Assembly (NCBI RefSeq): GCF_040958095.1
Contig: NC_091194.1
Coordinates: 373,501-437,500 of the forward strand
Direction of reading: 5' to 3'
Source: Procambarus clarkii
Lineage: Eukaryota; Arthropoda; Malacostraca; Decapoda; Cambaridae
Length of the DNA: 64,000 nucleotides
Part shown: positions 1 through 13,020 of the stretch, piece after piece
Layout of the letters: every line of letters begins with the position of its first letter
Position numbering within the stretch: position 1 is the first letter of the stretch
Notes under the pieces: model-generated
Seen by the model: the letters and a program-made list of their open reading frames with translations, nothing else
Database searches by the model: none
Told to the model about the DNA's origin: nothing
Made by a program: the position numbers and the translations under genes

Positions 1-146
<146 letters not shown>

Positions 147-640
147 AACCATCCACAGGTCATCAGAGGCCTGACCATCCAACCATCCACGCCCCAGCAC
201 CTGTGTGGCATACCAAACATTACAGTAGGGTAACTACCGGGAACTACGCGACCATTTCTCAGAAAGGTCGTCCTCGCCAAAGAAACCCCCATAAAGTCCC
301 AATTAGTGCTTCCCATTCCTGGACCTCATCTGCCCATTCTGAAAGGTTGCAGACCCTCTTTTCCCAGTACTTCCATCCACTTGCAATGTTTATTTTCCTT
401 AAACCAATTTTAAAACAGATGAATTGGATGTTATTTTCTTATTTTTAATTTCTTATTTATTCACGTGTATTATATATGACCCTGGAAATATTTTAAGAAA
501 TAATTGACCATGTGACTTCTTGTTTGTGGTGGACTTCTTTTCTTCTGTCTGTCACTCTGCTTCTAACACAGTCCCGTTTGGTTCGAAAATGCTCTTCCAA
601 ATATTCCTAATTCGAACATTTATTCTCCATTTGTGCCCGC
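147..640. other. Unassigned low-copy-looking DNA
   Basis: No recognisable gene. A short open frame (203-448) has no family signature or signal peptide that I can see. Composition drifts from mixed to AT-rich. I see no internal repeats. Confidence 0.4.
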
Positions 641-740
641 CTACTAGCCTTAGTTTTGTGTACACAGATGGGTGAAGGAGCAGACAACTGCTGACTCCTA
701 TTAGCTGGGTCTCGAACCCAGATCAAAGACGTTGATATAC
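640..740 (-). repeat. Possible tRNA-derived SINE fragment
   Basis: Read on the minus strand, GGGTTCGAGACCC (about 706-718) is a good match to the RNA polymerase III B box (GGTTCGANNCC). It is followed by a SINE-like body running toward 640. I cannot find a clear A box upstream, so this may be a truncated or coincidental match. Confidence 0.3.
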
Positions 741-1029
741 AGCTGTTGAATTTATGGTAAAATTTGGACTTAATGTTATGGATGGAGGCGGCTTCCATAA
801 TTGTTGACCTCACGTACAGGGCAATTCACTTGTTGAAGCACACTACTGGTCATTCCGTTTGCAATGGGGCAAATATTCACACCCTCTCCTCCTAAAATAA
901 AAGTACTTATAATTAATATTTTTTCGACAGTACTAATATGGCGTGATGGATCAGGTAGATGTTCCCCTTGGAACTTTTAATGTTATAGTCCTGAAAAATG
1001 AAGATAATGGCAAAGTTAAACATTCCTAG

Positions 1030-2040
1030 GTCTAGTACAGCACAATTTGCCCACGATACAAAAATCTGGAATGAAATAATCTCTGATGAAGACTCAAAAT
1101 CACTTCGAGACGATCTAGATAGGGTTTTGAAATGGTCAAAATTATTGCTGAGAAATGTAAGATTTTGAGGCTAGGAAATGATGCAACAGTTACAGAGCTG
1201 GATGGTGTTGAAACTGTGAAGTCTGATTGAGAAAGGGTTTTAGGGGTCATGATTAGTAAGCATTTAAAGCCAAAAAATAAATGTATAAATGTTATAAATA
1301 GGAGACTGGGATATATTTCTCGAAGCGTTAGTAATAAGACATCTGCTGTTGACCAAACCACACACTAGAAATTGAAGAGACGACGACGTTCCGGTCCGTC
1401 CTGGACCATAATCAAGTCGATAGTGTCGTCGTCTCTTCAACTTCTAGTGTGTTGGTTGGCCAACATTTTTCAGCCACGTTATTGTGACTCATCATCTGCA
1501 GCAGTCACCTGGTGTTATTCTTCAGCTATATGTTGCTCTTGTTAGGCCCCATTTAGATTATGCAGTTCAGTTTTGGTCGCCATACAATAGAATGGACATA
1601 AATTCACTAGAACACCGTTCAGCGTAGGATGACAAAAGTAATCCCACAAAATAGAAACCTTCCATATGAAAAGAGATTGAAAAAGCTTAAGTTACATTCT
1701 CTAGAAAGGAGAAGAGTTAGGGAAGGCATGATTAAAATGTACAAGATTGAAGTTACAAGGGAGATACAATAAGGTATTAAATATATAAACACAAAATAGA
1801 ACACGAAAAAATGGGTATAAATTGGATAAGTTTAAATTTAAGAAAGACCTGGGTAAATACTGGTTCGGTAACAGGGTTGTGGATGTGTGGAACAAATTAC
1901 CTGGTAACACATCCCTTGATTGTTTCAAGCGTAGGTTAGACATATATATATGAATGAGTTTGGGTGGATATAAATAGGAGCTGCCACATATGGGTTATTA
2001 GGCCTTCTGCTGTTACCTTAAATCTTATGTGCTTATATTT
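1030..2040 (+). mobile_element. CR1-like non-LTR retrotransposon relic (family 1)
   Basis: Broken reading frames encode the C-terminal part of a CR1-type reverse transcriptase. Visible blocks are a KCKIL-RLGND-like segment near 1160, a VLGVMISKHLKPK-like segment near 1230, the conserved [20 protein letters not shown] block near 1530-1590, and a VVDVWNKLPGN C-terminal block near 1875-1905. The 3' UTR text 'ggagctgccacatatggg' (about 1977-1994) recurs at other sites in the window. A palindromic element interrupts the frame at 1347-1499, and stops and frameshifts are numerous. Related copies are at 14575-15080 (minus) and 56480-56760 (plus). It cannot encode an active protein. Confidence 0.85.
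1347..1499. mobile_element. Palindromic GACGACGTTTCGGTCC-family insertion
   Basis: An inverted-repeat element sits inside the CR1-like frame. One arm reads 'accacacactagaa...gagacgacgacg' and the other arm returns its complement, followed by the terminal motif 'cagccacgttattgtgactc'. The 7-bp word CATCTGC lies at 1340-1346 and again at 1493-1499, a candidate target-site duplication. Removing the insert brings the RT text on both sides together. The left outer arm is shorter than in the copy at 10184. No coding capacity; the family appears non-autonomous. Confidence 0.75.
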
Positions 2041-2229
2041 GAACTAAGAAGATAATTGTATATTACGCCTAGGACTGCTAGGATAGGTTAGGTTAGGTTC
2101 TATATTTATGTTGCCGTTAAAAAATGTTTTCCATTTAGCCAAATTCAATAATACTAAAGTCGATTTCCTAGTGATCCATCACCACATAGTGCTACTTTTC
2201 ACCAAATTGTTTCTGTAAGTACTATCATT

Positions 2230-2720
2230 TTAGTGGAGGCGGTGGGAAGCATACGCAAGCAGCACGATGGTGGTTGTGGTGGTGGTGGTGGTAGAGGTGG
2301 TGGTGGTGGTGGTGGTAGAGGTGGTATTGGTAGTGGTGGTGATGGTATTAGTGGTTTGGGGGGGAATATGGTGGTTATGGTTGTTGTGGTAGTGGTGGGA
2401 CGTATAAACAAGCAGCAAAGTGGTGGTGGAAAGCACAAGCAAGGACCATGGTGGTGGTGGTTAGAAGCGCAAGCAAGCGGCATGGTAGTGAGAAACACAA
2501 GCAAGCAGCATGGTAATAGTGAAGCTGAAGCAAGCACAATCAGCATGGTTTCGATGAACCAGAAGCACACAAACAAGGAAGCAAGCATTATGGTAGGACT
2601 GGTGGTGGTGAAGCACAAGCCAGGAAAGTAAGCAAGCACGAAAACAAGCAAAATAGTGGTAGTGATGGAGGTGAAGCAGACGCAAGCACCGGCCACAGTA
2701 TTGGTGAAGACAGCCAGGAG
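2230..2720. repeat. GGT-rich degenerate minisatellite
   Basis: An imperfect GGT triplet tract (about 2265-2400) is embedded in a degenerate repeat of roughly 40-50 bp whose recurring phrase is 'agcacaagcaagcagcatgg'. Open frames in several registers on both strands are by-products of the triplet bias; they give poly-Gly, poly-Pro or poly-Thr and no recognisable domain. Confidence 0.8.
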
Positions 2721-2752
2721 TGCTGAATGGGGGAGGTGTGCTTGGACATGGG

Positions 2753-2906
<154 letters not shown>

Positions 2907-2964
2907 TACTTTTATTATTAATTACTTATAATTTATATAGTTATAATTAATTTTAATATATTAT

Positions 2965-3118
2965 AGTTTTAATATAATAATCAATGTTTTTAATTTTGCA
3001 AGTACTGTATTGCAAATATTTTTAAATATCATGAATATAATAATCTTAATATAATTATTAATGTTTTTAATTTTGCAAGTATTGCATATATTTTTAAATA
3101 TCATAAATATAATAATTG
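2965..3118. repeat. Two-copy tandem duplication (~79 bp)
   Basis: The phrase 'aatgtttttaattttgcaag' occurs at about 2982 and 3060, followed in both cases by a related AT-rich continuation. This looks like a simple segmental tandem duplication. Confidence 0.8.
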
Positions 3119-3201
3119 TGATAAAATAGCAAATTTTTACTGACATGACAATATTATTGTAATTATTGTTATAATTCTTATTTATTAAATGTTTGTTTTG
3201 G

Positions 3202-3202
3202 A

Positions 3203-3262
<60 letters not shown>
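3202..3262. repeat. (TAA)n microsatellite
   Basis: About 20 uninterrupted TAA units in AT-rich DNA. Confidence 0.97.
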
Positions 3263-3263
<1 letters not shown>

Positions 3264-3660
3264 TTTTAATACGTAACAATATGATTCAGTGGTTAAATAA
3301 TAAGAACAGGAAATGTATATTCAAAAAGTTACTAATACATGTATATTGTATAATATTTTTTCAAGTTATTATCAATATAATATTGTATTCCTGTTTTGAT
3401 GTATACTGTACAATTTTAAATAAATATTTTTACCAGTAATTGTCTTTACTTTATAATTATTAATATTATTTGTTTATATATTACTTTCAGTTTAATATTT
3501 TGCTATACTTCATTTATGTTATCTTATTCTGGTTTACAGATTGCCTGTTTGTCTTGACTGGTTGCATGTTTTGTTTGGTTTTTGTCTTTCCACACTGTGG
3601 TGTGAAGGGTTGCTTGTGGCTTGATTAGATGCTTGTTTCTTGATTGCATGTTTGTGGCTT
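3263..3660. other. AT-rich DNA without genes
   Basis: Very AT-rich up to ~3530, then a T/G-rich stretch with repeated 'tgcatgtttg / tgcttgtttc' phrases (about 3540-3660) that looks like a decayed minisatellite. I see no coding signature. Confidence 0.5.
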
Positions 3661-3664
3661 GGAA

Positions 3665-3985
3665 ACACTACACCTCCTACCATAAAACCACAACCTCAAA
3701 ACATTATACCCCCTCCTTAACACCCCACACCACACCCACCTCCACACAAAACACAACCACCGCGACATAACCCCACACCCTCACTACATCAACCACACCC
3801 TTCACCACACAACTCCTCTCCCCCACCCCACCACAAAACCACACACACTCCTCACCACAGAACCTCACACCCACCACCACACCACCTCCTACCATACAAT
3901 TCCACACCACCCCACTATAAAAACCCCCACACAACCCCACCTTAAAGCCCCACACCACCACAAAACCCCACCACCAGGAACAGTG
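3665..3985. repeat. CCACA-rich low-complexity tract
   Basis: An A/C-only-biased stretch built from CACC, CACAA and CCCCAC words. Strong strand asymmetry produces long open frames on the minus strand (Val/Gly/Trp-rich), which I regard as artefacts. Confidence 0.85.
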
Positions 3986-4082
3986 GTGAGGGTGTGAGGT
4001 GTTCACGCCCTTTCTATCCCCTCTCGTCCTTACATACATTTTTCTTGTCTTCTCTTCCAACTACGAACAGACGTGCCATGCA

Positions 4083-4084
<2 letters not shown>

Positions 4085-4113
<29 letters not shown>

Positions 4114-4170
4114 CCCTTCTCTCTCTCTCTCTCTTTCTCTCTCCCTCTGTCTCTCCCCTGGTCTCCGCCC
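4085..4170. repeat. (CT)n microsatellite, imperfect
   Basis: About 75 bp of CT with CCCTTCT and TCCCTCTG interruptions, grading into C-rich DNA. Confidence 0.95.
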
Positions 4171-4179
4171 CTCCCCCCA

Positions 4180-4860
4180 CCCTCTTGGTGGGGAAGAGCG
4201 TATACAGAACCTCCAGCCGGCCCTCAAGTGATAGTCAGTTCCAAGACCGGGATAGCGTGGTGCTGTTGCTAGACTCAAAGTGTCCAGGTGTCGCTTTACA
4301 AGTAAACAGCTTTTCTGGTGAAATCCTCATGGACTGTTCTCCTTACGACTGTGTGGCTATTTACCCTCCGCTTATGGAGGTGGAAGTAGGCGCTTGGTCG
4401 TCGGCGGTGGTGCTATTTCTGGGGCCGTAAGTTTTAAAAGCGTTGGTTATTTCGCGGATTGCTGGGTACATGACGGGGGAGGTGTGGTGCGTGTGCTTGC
4501 TTGTGCTTGGCAGTGGCGCTCTCTCTCTCCCTACCCCCTCCCCCACTCCATTTTACCCATCCATCGATGATCTGTTTAATTTGCCTCATTCCGGCAGCCT
4601 TTTTTTCACAAGCTAATGCAGTTTTTTTCATTTATCATGAAACTCAATCCAAAAATGCTTGCATCCAGTGCTGCCATCTGATGGAGACTTGTGCGTGCAT
4701 GACGTCACACGCCAGCCACATGTAAACAAAGTTGAAATTTTATCTCTGTCGTCTCCTCGAGCACTTTATTTCCTTCCCAGTTGTCTAGAACCTTGGAGAC
4801 GATTGAAAAACGTCGCCAAAGACCAGGAATGTAAGTTAATTACCCCGTAACGAGGCTTTC
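4180..4860 (+). promoter_or_regulatory. Candidate promoter/first-exon region
   Basis: This stretch is less repetitive and more CpG-rich than its surroundings. It contains the palindromic CRE/ATF site TGACGTCA (4700-4707), an E-box-like CACATG just downstream, and about 125 bp later a splice-donor-like GTAAGT (4831-4836). That order (activator site, short transcribed stretch, donor) would fit a 5' non-coding exon on the plus strand. No TATA box or convincing start codon was identified, and each motif is short enough to occur by chance. Confidence 0.2.
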
Positions 4861-5555
4861 ATGGCACGTAAAGAATCATTTAATCCAGCTAATCGGCAAC
4901 TCAGGTTGTCAAAGCAAGCAGAGTGCATGGTGACGCCTCGGGTTGCCAGATGTATGACGGGTGGGCCACGTCTGCGCTCTACCACGGCTTAAATCTATCT
5001 CTCTATTCTTGCTGGTGCAAATGGGATAACAAGTGCTTATCGTGGGCTATAATAAGGGTCAGTGTCGTACATCAGAGTGCGCCATAACCCTGCATAAGGG
5101 GCAATAGACGGCTAAAAGCAGTATAGAAATCAGCAGAGCTTGGCATCGCTATCCTGGCCTCCGACTGCAGCACTCGGCCGCGCCCAAGCACACCACAATT
5201 ACATATACAAGTATACCTATGGGGCGATTTTATATAACTTTTCAGATTAATCTCAGTCGCAAAATATCCATAAAATACCCAAAATGGTAACCGGCTTTTG
5301 AGTAAGGGTAGTAGTACATTTTATTGTCAGAATGGACGATAAATATTAGCATTTTTCGCGGTTTAAAAAATATTCAACCTATTTGCTGTTTTAGGCTACG
5401 TGATTAATGCAAGAGCTTTACATTTCATGGGAAATTATTTCCTCTGGCTATATCGGCAAGCGTATATTGCTGTATTATGGGCGTATATTAGCATCACACA
5501 GCAGTAGCTATAACCGTATGAATTGTTTTGGGGTTCCAATATCGGGAAACTATGA
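4861..5555. other. Unassigned mixed-composition DNA
   Basis: No family recognised. An open frame at 5407-5616 has no domain signature. This is among the longest apparently unique stretches in the window. Confidence 0.4.
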
Positions 5556-5705
5556 GATCTTTCTCCACGATTTCTTTTCCTGTGAATTTTTTTCCCCGCG
5601 ATTTCTTTCCCCGTAAGTAATTTTCCTGAGTTATTTCCCTATTATTTCTTTCCCCTAAAAAATCATTCCCCATAAAATACTTCCTCTAAGAATATTTTCC
5701 TTTCA
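5555..5705. repeat. Degenerate 'tttccccg' repeats
   Basis: Irregularly spaced copies of a T-rich phrase ending in tccccg/tcccct (for example 'atttctttccccgtaag') indicate a decayed short tandem repeat of about 20-25 bp. Confidence 0.55.
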
Positions 5706-5959
5706 GAATGCTATCTGCAAGGGTCAGAGAGAAAGAATAAAATAGGAATAAGCCATATATTAGGTGATGTTAAATTAACAATCCTTATATTCCACGAGTT
5801 AATTCTGGACAGTAATTATAACTTTAAACCGGCAGTTGAAGCAATGAATTGCATGTAAAATATTGCAATTAAATTCCAGAAACAAACTGTTGATAATTAC
5901 TACATATGTGTTATATAATGCATATTGTTAAGCTTAATTACTGGGATTGCTTTTATTTT

Positions 5960-5962
<3 letters not shown>

Positions 5963-6050
<88 letters not shown>
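5963..6050. repeat. (AT)n microsatellite
   Basis: About 85 bp of uninterrupted AT dinucleotides flanked by AT-rich DNA. Confidence 0.97.
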
Positions 6051-6052
<2 letters not shown>

Positions 6053-6082
6053 TTTTATATTATATATTATTTTTAATACGAA

Positions 6083-6245
6083 GTACCGTTGCCTCCACTA
6101 TTGACTACTGTTACCTCTATATACACTACTGTTGCCTCCTCTATATACACTACTGTTGCCTCCTCTATATACACTACCGTTGCCTCCTCTATAGACTACT
6201 GTTGCCCCCCTCTTTAGAGACTACCGTTGTCCCTTCTATAAACTG
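6083..6245. repeat. 24-bp minisatellite
   Basis: About six copies of a 24-bp unit built on 'tactgttgcctcctctatat'. The central copies are almost identical and the outer copies are diverged, as expected for expansion from the middle. Confidence 0.85.
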
Positions 6246-6299
6246 AATAATCGCACAATATTCTTCTTCATCATTCATCATCTAGATCTTCTTGATCTA

Positions 6300-6312
6300 A
6301 CATCATTACTAA

Positions 6313-6352
<40 letters not shown>

Positions 6353-6460
6353 GAAATAACTGGTCTCTTAATATTATTATTTTGTATCTAATTTTTTAAT
6401 TAATATTACGATTATTATTTTATTTTTATTATTATTATCATTATTCTTATTATTATTCAA
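6300..6460. repeat. (ATT)n tract and degenerate continuation
   Basis: Pure ATT triplets at about 6315-6352, followed to ~6455 by interrupted ATT/ATC triplets. Confidence 0.9.
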
Positions 6461-7027
6461 CACTAGATGATGCTAAATAAAATATAATTGGCATTAGGTG
6501 TACAGAGACATCTATAACAAAATCGTTAACAATTAATTTACTTAACAAGAGTTCAGTTTGAAAATGATTAAGTGCAAATTCGTGTCCCATTTTCAACATA
6601 TTGCAATTACTATTTGGTATTACTGTAGTTATAATAGAGTGTGATCTTAGGCAAGAATTCGAACAGCTATAGCCTAAGAAAAGGAAATTAACAGCATTCA
6701 GACTATTAGCTTTTTCCTAAAATTATTTGTTACAGGAACCAAGATACAACACACACATTATAAACCTATTCAAAAGAGACGCAGTCCAAATATTTTTTGT
6801 AAGAGAAATAATGTTTGATTCTAATTTATAATTAATTAATTAATTAATTATTAATGTCATATTCGAAGAAATATTCACTTCATGGAATTTTGTAATCAAA
6901 ATATTTGTATATTTTAAATTCTGATAATGTATTTTCAGATGATTATTTTGTTATGGTGTAACATAATCAAGTTTGTTGCCTTTAAGTGAGAATTTCCTGT
7001 CAGGAAAATAATCTATTATCTTTTAAC
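6461..7027. other. AT-rich DNA without genes
   Basis: AT-rich; contains a short (TTAA)n run near 6830-6855. I see nothing else. Confidence 0.45.
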
Positions 7028-9133
<2,106 letters not shown>

Positions 9134-9297
9134 ACCCACTCTAACAGCCCGGTTCTTCAGGCACCAATGGGAAATACAAATAATAATTACACACCAGTTT
9201 GAAATGGATTTCACATCTTCAAATTTGTTTTAATAACGCAAAAATACATTTTGAAATTTTCTAAATACGTCCTTCTTTTACAAGTAAACCCATGTAC

Positions 9298-9840
9298 AGT
9301 ATATAATTCTGCATACAGAGTATGATAGTCTACTTGGCATACTAAGAATGATATTCTACACACTGAGTATAATATTGAAGATACTGAGTACGATAGTGAA
9401 CATACTGAGTACTATTTTCTACATATTGAACATCATGTTAACCATATTCAGTATGATATTCTTCATACTGATTATGAGAGTCTAAATATTGAGAATGATA
9501 TTCAACATCCTGGGTTTGATATTCTACATAATGAGATTGATAACAACATACTAAGTATGATAATATACATAATGAGTATGATATACAATATACAGAGTAT
9601 GATATTCTGTATATAGAATATGATATACAACATACTGAGTATAAGAAAAGAACATAACATAAGAATAAAGGTAACTGCAGAAGGCCTATTGGCCCATACG
9701 AGGCAGCTCCTATTTATAACTACCCAATCCCATTCTATTGGGTATGAAAGTATGATATACAGCTTTCTGATAACGATATACTATATACTGAGTATAAAAT
9801 TCGACATACTGAGGATATTCCTTTATCTGTTTTTTTTAAT
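9298..9840. repeat. Degenerate ~28-bp AT-rich minisatellite
   Basis: Repeated 'atactgagtatgatattc' phrases at irregular spacing of about 25-30 bp, strongly diverged. A retrotransposon tail (9645-9745) is embedded within the array, so the array predates that insertion. Confidence 0.75.
9645..9745 (-). mobile_element. CR1-like family 1, 3'-end fragment
   Basis: On the minus strand this reads 'aaataggagctgcctcgtat' followed by 'ggcctt' and 'cagttacc', matching the 3' UTR of the relic at 1030-2040. No coding sequence is included; it is a strongly 5'-truncated insertion into the surrounding minisatellite. Confidence 0.65.
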
Positions 9841-10054
9841 TATGTTGAATATATACCTTGATACAGAGGATGATAAAGAGAGAATTAAATTTCACATATC
9901 CTTTTTTTATTTCATTAGTGATTTTTGTCATTTTTAATTGGGTTAACCTTTTTTTCTTTTTATCTCCTTTTATGGACCAGATATTAGCAGAATTTCTGAT
10001 AATATTTTCAGAATTTTGTTATTTGTACTCTTGCAGTATTTGGGAAAATAGGTG

Positions 10055-10180
10055 ATATTCATGTATTAAATATGTATATCCATGTATAAATATGTATATT
10101 CATGTATAAATATGTATATTCATGTAAATATGTGTCATCCACAAATAAATACGTGATATTCATATTGGAATATATGTGAT
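10055..10180. repeat. 20-bp AT-rich minisatellite
   Basis: Three to five copies of 'catgtataaatatgtatatt', diverging toward the right, where the palindromic element is inserted. Confidence 0.75.
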
Positions 10181-10183
10181 GTT

Positions 10184-10364
10184 GACCAAAGCACACACTA
10201 GAAAGAGAAGGGACGAGGACGTTTCGGTCCGCCCTGAACATTCTCAAGTCGATTCACACAATCGACTTGAGAATGGTCCAGGACGGACCGAAACGTCGTC
10301 GTCCCTTCACTTTCTAGTGTGTGGTTTGGTCAACATATTTCAGCCACGTTATTGTGACTCCTCG
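10184..10364. mobile_element. Palindromic GACGACGTTTCGGTCC element, best copy
   Basis: A near-perfect ~75-bp inverted repeat with a ~5-nt centre (CACAC near 10255-10260). The arms contain 'ttgaccaaa', 'cacacactagaaag', 'acgtttcggtcc' and 'attctcaagtcgatt'. The right arm ends with 'cagccacgttattgtgactc', which on the left is missing. No open frame. It resembles a MITE or foldback element, or an inverted dimer of a shorter repeat. Other members lie at 1347, 16025, 16590, 43187 and 49133. Confidence 0.8.
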
Positions 10365-10500
10365 TCTGGCAATATACGTGATGTTCATTAGGGACATTAG
10401 GTTCATATGTAACATTAGGGAGATATTCTAGATATTCCTCAAGTAAGAAAGATATCATATGATATCATATATATGAAGTAAGAAAGATATCATATGATAT

Positions 10501-10532
10501 CTATTCTTAGTAGATATATCTACTAAGAATAG
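10501..10532. repeat. Perfect 32-bp palindrome
   Basis: The 16-nt half CTATTCTTAGTAGATA is followed with no spacer by its exact reverse complement. Just upstream, 'agaaagatatcatatgatat' occurs twice in tandem (about 10447 and 10483) and itself contains palindromic ATATCATATGATAT. Such spacer-free palindromes can form cruciforms. Confidence 0.9.
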
Positions 10533-10539
10533 GTCTCAT

Positions 10540-11100
10540 ATAATATAGCAATTTTAATTATTGTAATTAAAATACATACATTTTTAGCTTTGCACTCAAA
10601 ATTTCATAATTTATTAGCAAAAACTTTTACATTTGAACTTATATTTTCACAAAATTCTGGCTTGGTACTTAATTTTAAACTAAAGTACATTGCTAAAAAT
10701 TATGAAATTTAAGTACAAATAAATTAACGTTTGTGCTAAAAATTATACAGTTTGAATAAATTTGTACTCAAAATTTCACAATTTTTAACATTACTCTTAA
10801 AATTTGAGTAAATTTTTATTTAGCACAATACTTCAAATTTCATAATATTTAGTTCAGTAATTAAATAATTTACCCTATAGGAGTAATTACCATAGTTCAT
10901 TATATGGAAAATTTAGGATATATTTAATACATTATATATGGTGTGTTTATTAGAGCTAATTGTTTAATTTAAATCGTTGTAGTTACTTAATAGTACTTAC
11001 CTATTAGCGACTACAGGGAAGTAAGGTCTTTGTGCCCCCCCCCTACTGTATTTGTAGACTCATTGTATTTGTTGCATTGTAATTGATTTATTCTCACCAA
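10540..11100. other. AT-rich DNA with degenerate inverted motifs
   Basis: Phrases 'aaaatttcataattt' and their complements recur between ~10580 and 10860 in both orientations, suggesting a decayed inverted-repeat element. No coding signal. Confidence 0.4.
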
Positions 11101-11102
11101 AA

Positions 11103-11144
11103 TTCGGAACATCTGATAAAGAAAACTTTATCAGATGTTCCGAA
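11103..11144. repeat. Perfect 19-bp hairpin, 4-nt loop
   Basis: Arms TTCGGAACATCTGATAAAG and the exact reverse complement enclose AAAA. A perfect stem this long with a minimal loop is not expected by chance in a 64-kb window. Confidence 0.95.
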
Positions 11145-11340
11145 AACTTCATATTTTACCGTCTACGCAGATATTTCCGTGTGTGTGTGTGTGTGTCTGG
11201 ATTCGTAGACAGCTAACAGTAAAAAAAAAAATATGTAATTTGAGAAGGAAATCGTCATATATGAATTAAGATAAAAGTGAGGTCACTCAAGCAATGGTAT
11301 TTGTGTGACCAATTTAATAACTCTGATAGACCTACTAAAC

Positions 11341-11480
11341 CCAATCGTTACCAACCTTTCTTATAACGAACTTTTATTGGTTATTTTAGCGTTTTCGGGT
11401 ACATAGCCTAAGCATTTGAAAATCCTGCTCTCTGATTGGCTCAAGTGCCACTTCTGGGACTATCGCGCTAGCCAATCGTC
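11341..11480. promoter_or_regulatory. Cluster of CCAAT-box motifs
   Basis: CCAAT or ATTGG pentamers lie at 11341, 11376, 11435 and 11472. The last two are in NF-Y-like contexts (ctgATTGGctc, agCCAATcg). No TATA box, initiator or downstream gene was found. It could be a decayed promoter, an LTR fragment or chance. Confidence 0.18.
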
Positions 11481-11649
11481 TTGCAGCGTCATTTCAACCA
11501 CCACAAACATCTTAAAACGCGCTTTGTTTTAATTTTGGTTCTTTGGTTTTATTTTAACGTTTATTCATGATTTAAATTATTATATTGATATTTTCCTCAA
11601 GTGATATAGAGTTTAAGTATGTGTATGAGGATGTGACTGATGTATTTAC

Positions 11650-11995
11650 CTTTGTACACCGAGCGTTGTATACAAGCAGGTGTACACAGAGGAATGTACA
11701 CAACAGCACAGACAGGTGTACATAAAGGAATGCATACAATTGCTCAAAGGCATGAGTACACAAGGGTGTAAGGAAATGGTGTACACAGATAAATGTTGAC
11801 AATTGTACACAAACGTACACATAGACTAGAGCACACCCAGACAGGTGTAACCTGTCGTGCACATAGATGTGAACATGTACACGCACAGGTGTGTACGCAA
11901 GTAGATGTACACAAGATCTGCGCACTTGAAAATATATATAGAGATATATGCAGACTTGAATATATATATAGAGACATATGCAGACTTGCGAATGG
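11650..11995. repeat. TGTACAC-rich degenerate minisatellite
   Basis: 'tgtacac' words recur every ~25-35 bp up to ~11910. A two-copy ~33-bp repeat containing 'atatatatagaga' and 'catatgcagacttg' follows (11927-11990). Several short open frames over the tract have no domain content. Confidence 0.75.
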
Positions 11996-12125
11996 AGGTA
12001 GAGAGACAGACCGACACTGAGAGACAAATTCATAGCCAGACACGCAATCAGGTTGAAAGGGAAATTTATCAGGATTACAAGCGTCTGTAACAGGTGAATT
12101 ATCTCTCCTACGCACCAAATATTTT

Positions 12126-12510
12126 GTGAAGGCCAACTTGAAACACAAATATTTTCTGAGTGCACTGAGAACACACATTTATTCTGAACGCCAACTTGGA
12201 ACACACATTTATTCTGAACGCCAACTTGGAACACACATTTATTCTGAACGCCAACTTGGAGCACAAATATTTTCTGAATGCACTGAGAACACACCAATCA
12301 ACATTCAAATGCCAACTTGGAACACAATTTTATTCTGAATGCCAACTCTGAATAGGAATATTTTCTGAACGCCAACTTGGAATACAAATATTTTCTGAAC
12401 ACTAACCTGGAACACAAATATTTTCTGAACCCCAACTTGGAACACAAATTTTTCTGAACACCAACTTGGAACACACATATTTTCTGAACGCCAACTTGGA
12501 ACACTAAGTC
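12126..12510. repeat. ~30-bp minisatellite
   Basis: About 13 copies of a unit containing 'gaacgccaacttggaacaca', with two subtypes ending in attt or aatattt. Three adjacent copies near 12180-12260 are identical, marking the latest expansion. Regularly spaced units superficially resemble a CRISPR array, but there are no unique spacers. Confidence 0.92.
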
Positions 12511-12814
12511 TTTAATAAATTATTATTTCTTTGTACCACAGATATGTGATGATTCATATTGCTGGGACATTGCAACATGGTCCTCATGTTGCGATCTTAA
12601 AAAAAAAAAAATCAACCAGCGATATAAATTTGGGTTGTCTACAACAAAATTGTCAAAACTGGTTTTAAATTTATATAATTTATTTTTGGCTCGATATGCA
12701 TTCTAGTGACACTCTGGCCATATGCGCATCCCCTTCAAGACATATATGTGAACAGGTGTGTCTTGGAGTAAAGGTACACATGATCTGAGTCATATGTGAA
12801 TGCTTAGGTGTTTT

Positions 12815-13020
12815 GGAAGAGTAGTTGAGCAGTCTGCCTCAGTCACGACTCACAACTGGAGGATCTAGGGTTTGATTATGCGGGCAAACATAAATGGTTG
12901 GTTATGTTTCCTATCCCCTAATGCTCCTTTTCACCTAGCAGTAAATAGATAGTTAGGCAACTGTTATGGGGTTACATCCTAAGAGGGGTCAATAGTTCGA
13001 CCTGGGGGGGGGGGGAAAGC
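12815..13020 (+). mobile_element. tRNA-derived SINE
   Basis: An A-box-like TAGTTGAGCAG (12822-12832) and a degenerate B box GGTTTGATTAT (12869-12879) sit at pol III promoter spacing. They are followed by the SINE body 'cacctagcagtaaatag', 'caactgttatggggttac' and a G tract. The same body occurs on the minus strand at 31580-31730 and as a fragment near 44450. It is a non-autonomous retroposon with no coding capacity. Confidence 0.75.

Noticed and set aside
2080-2099. Telomere repeat (TTAGG)
   Set aside because: Only two to three units; too short to call telomeric on its own.
12126-12510. Regular ~30-bp repeats resembling a CRISPR array
   Set aside because: No unique spacers, no cas genes, and the context is plainly eukaryotic.
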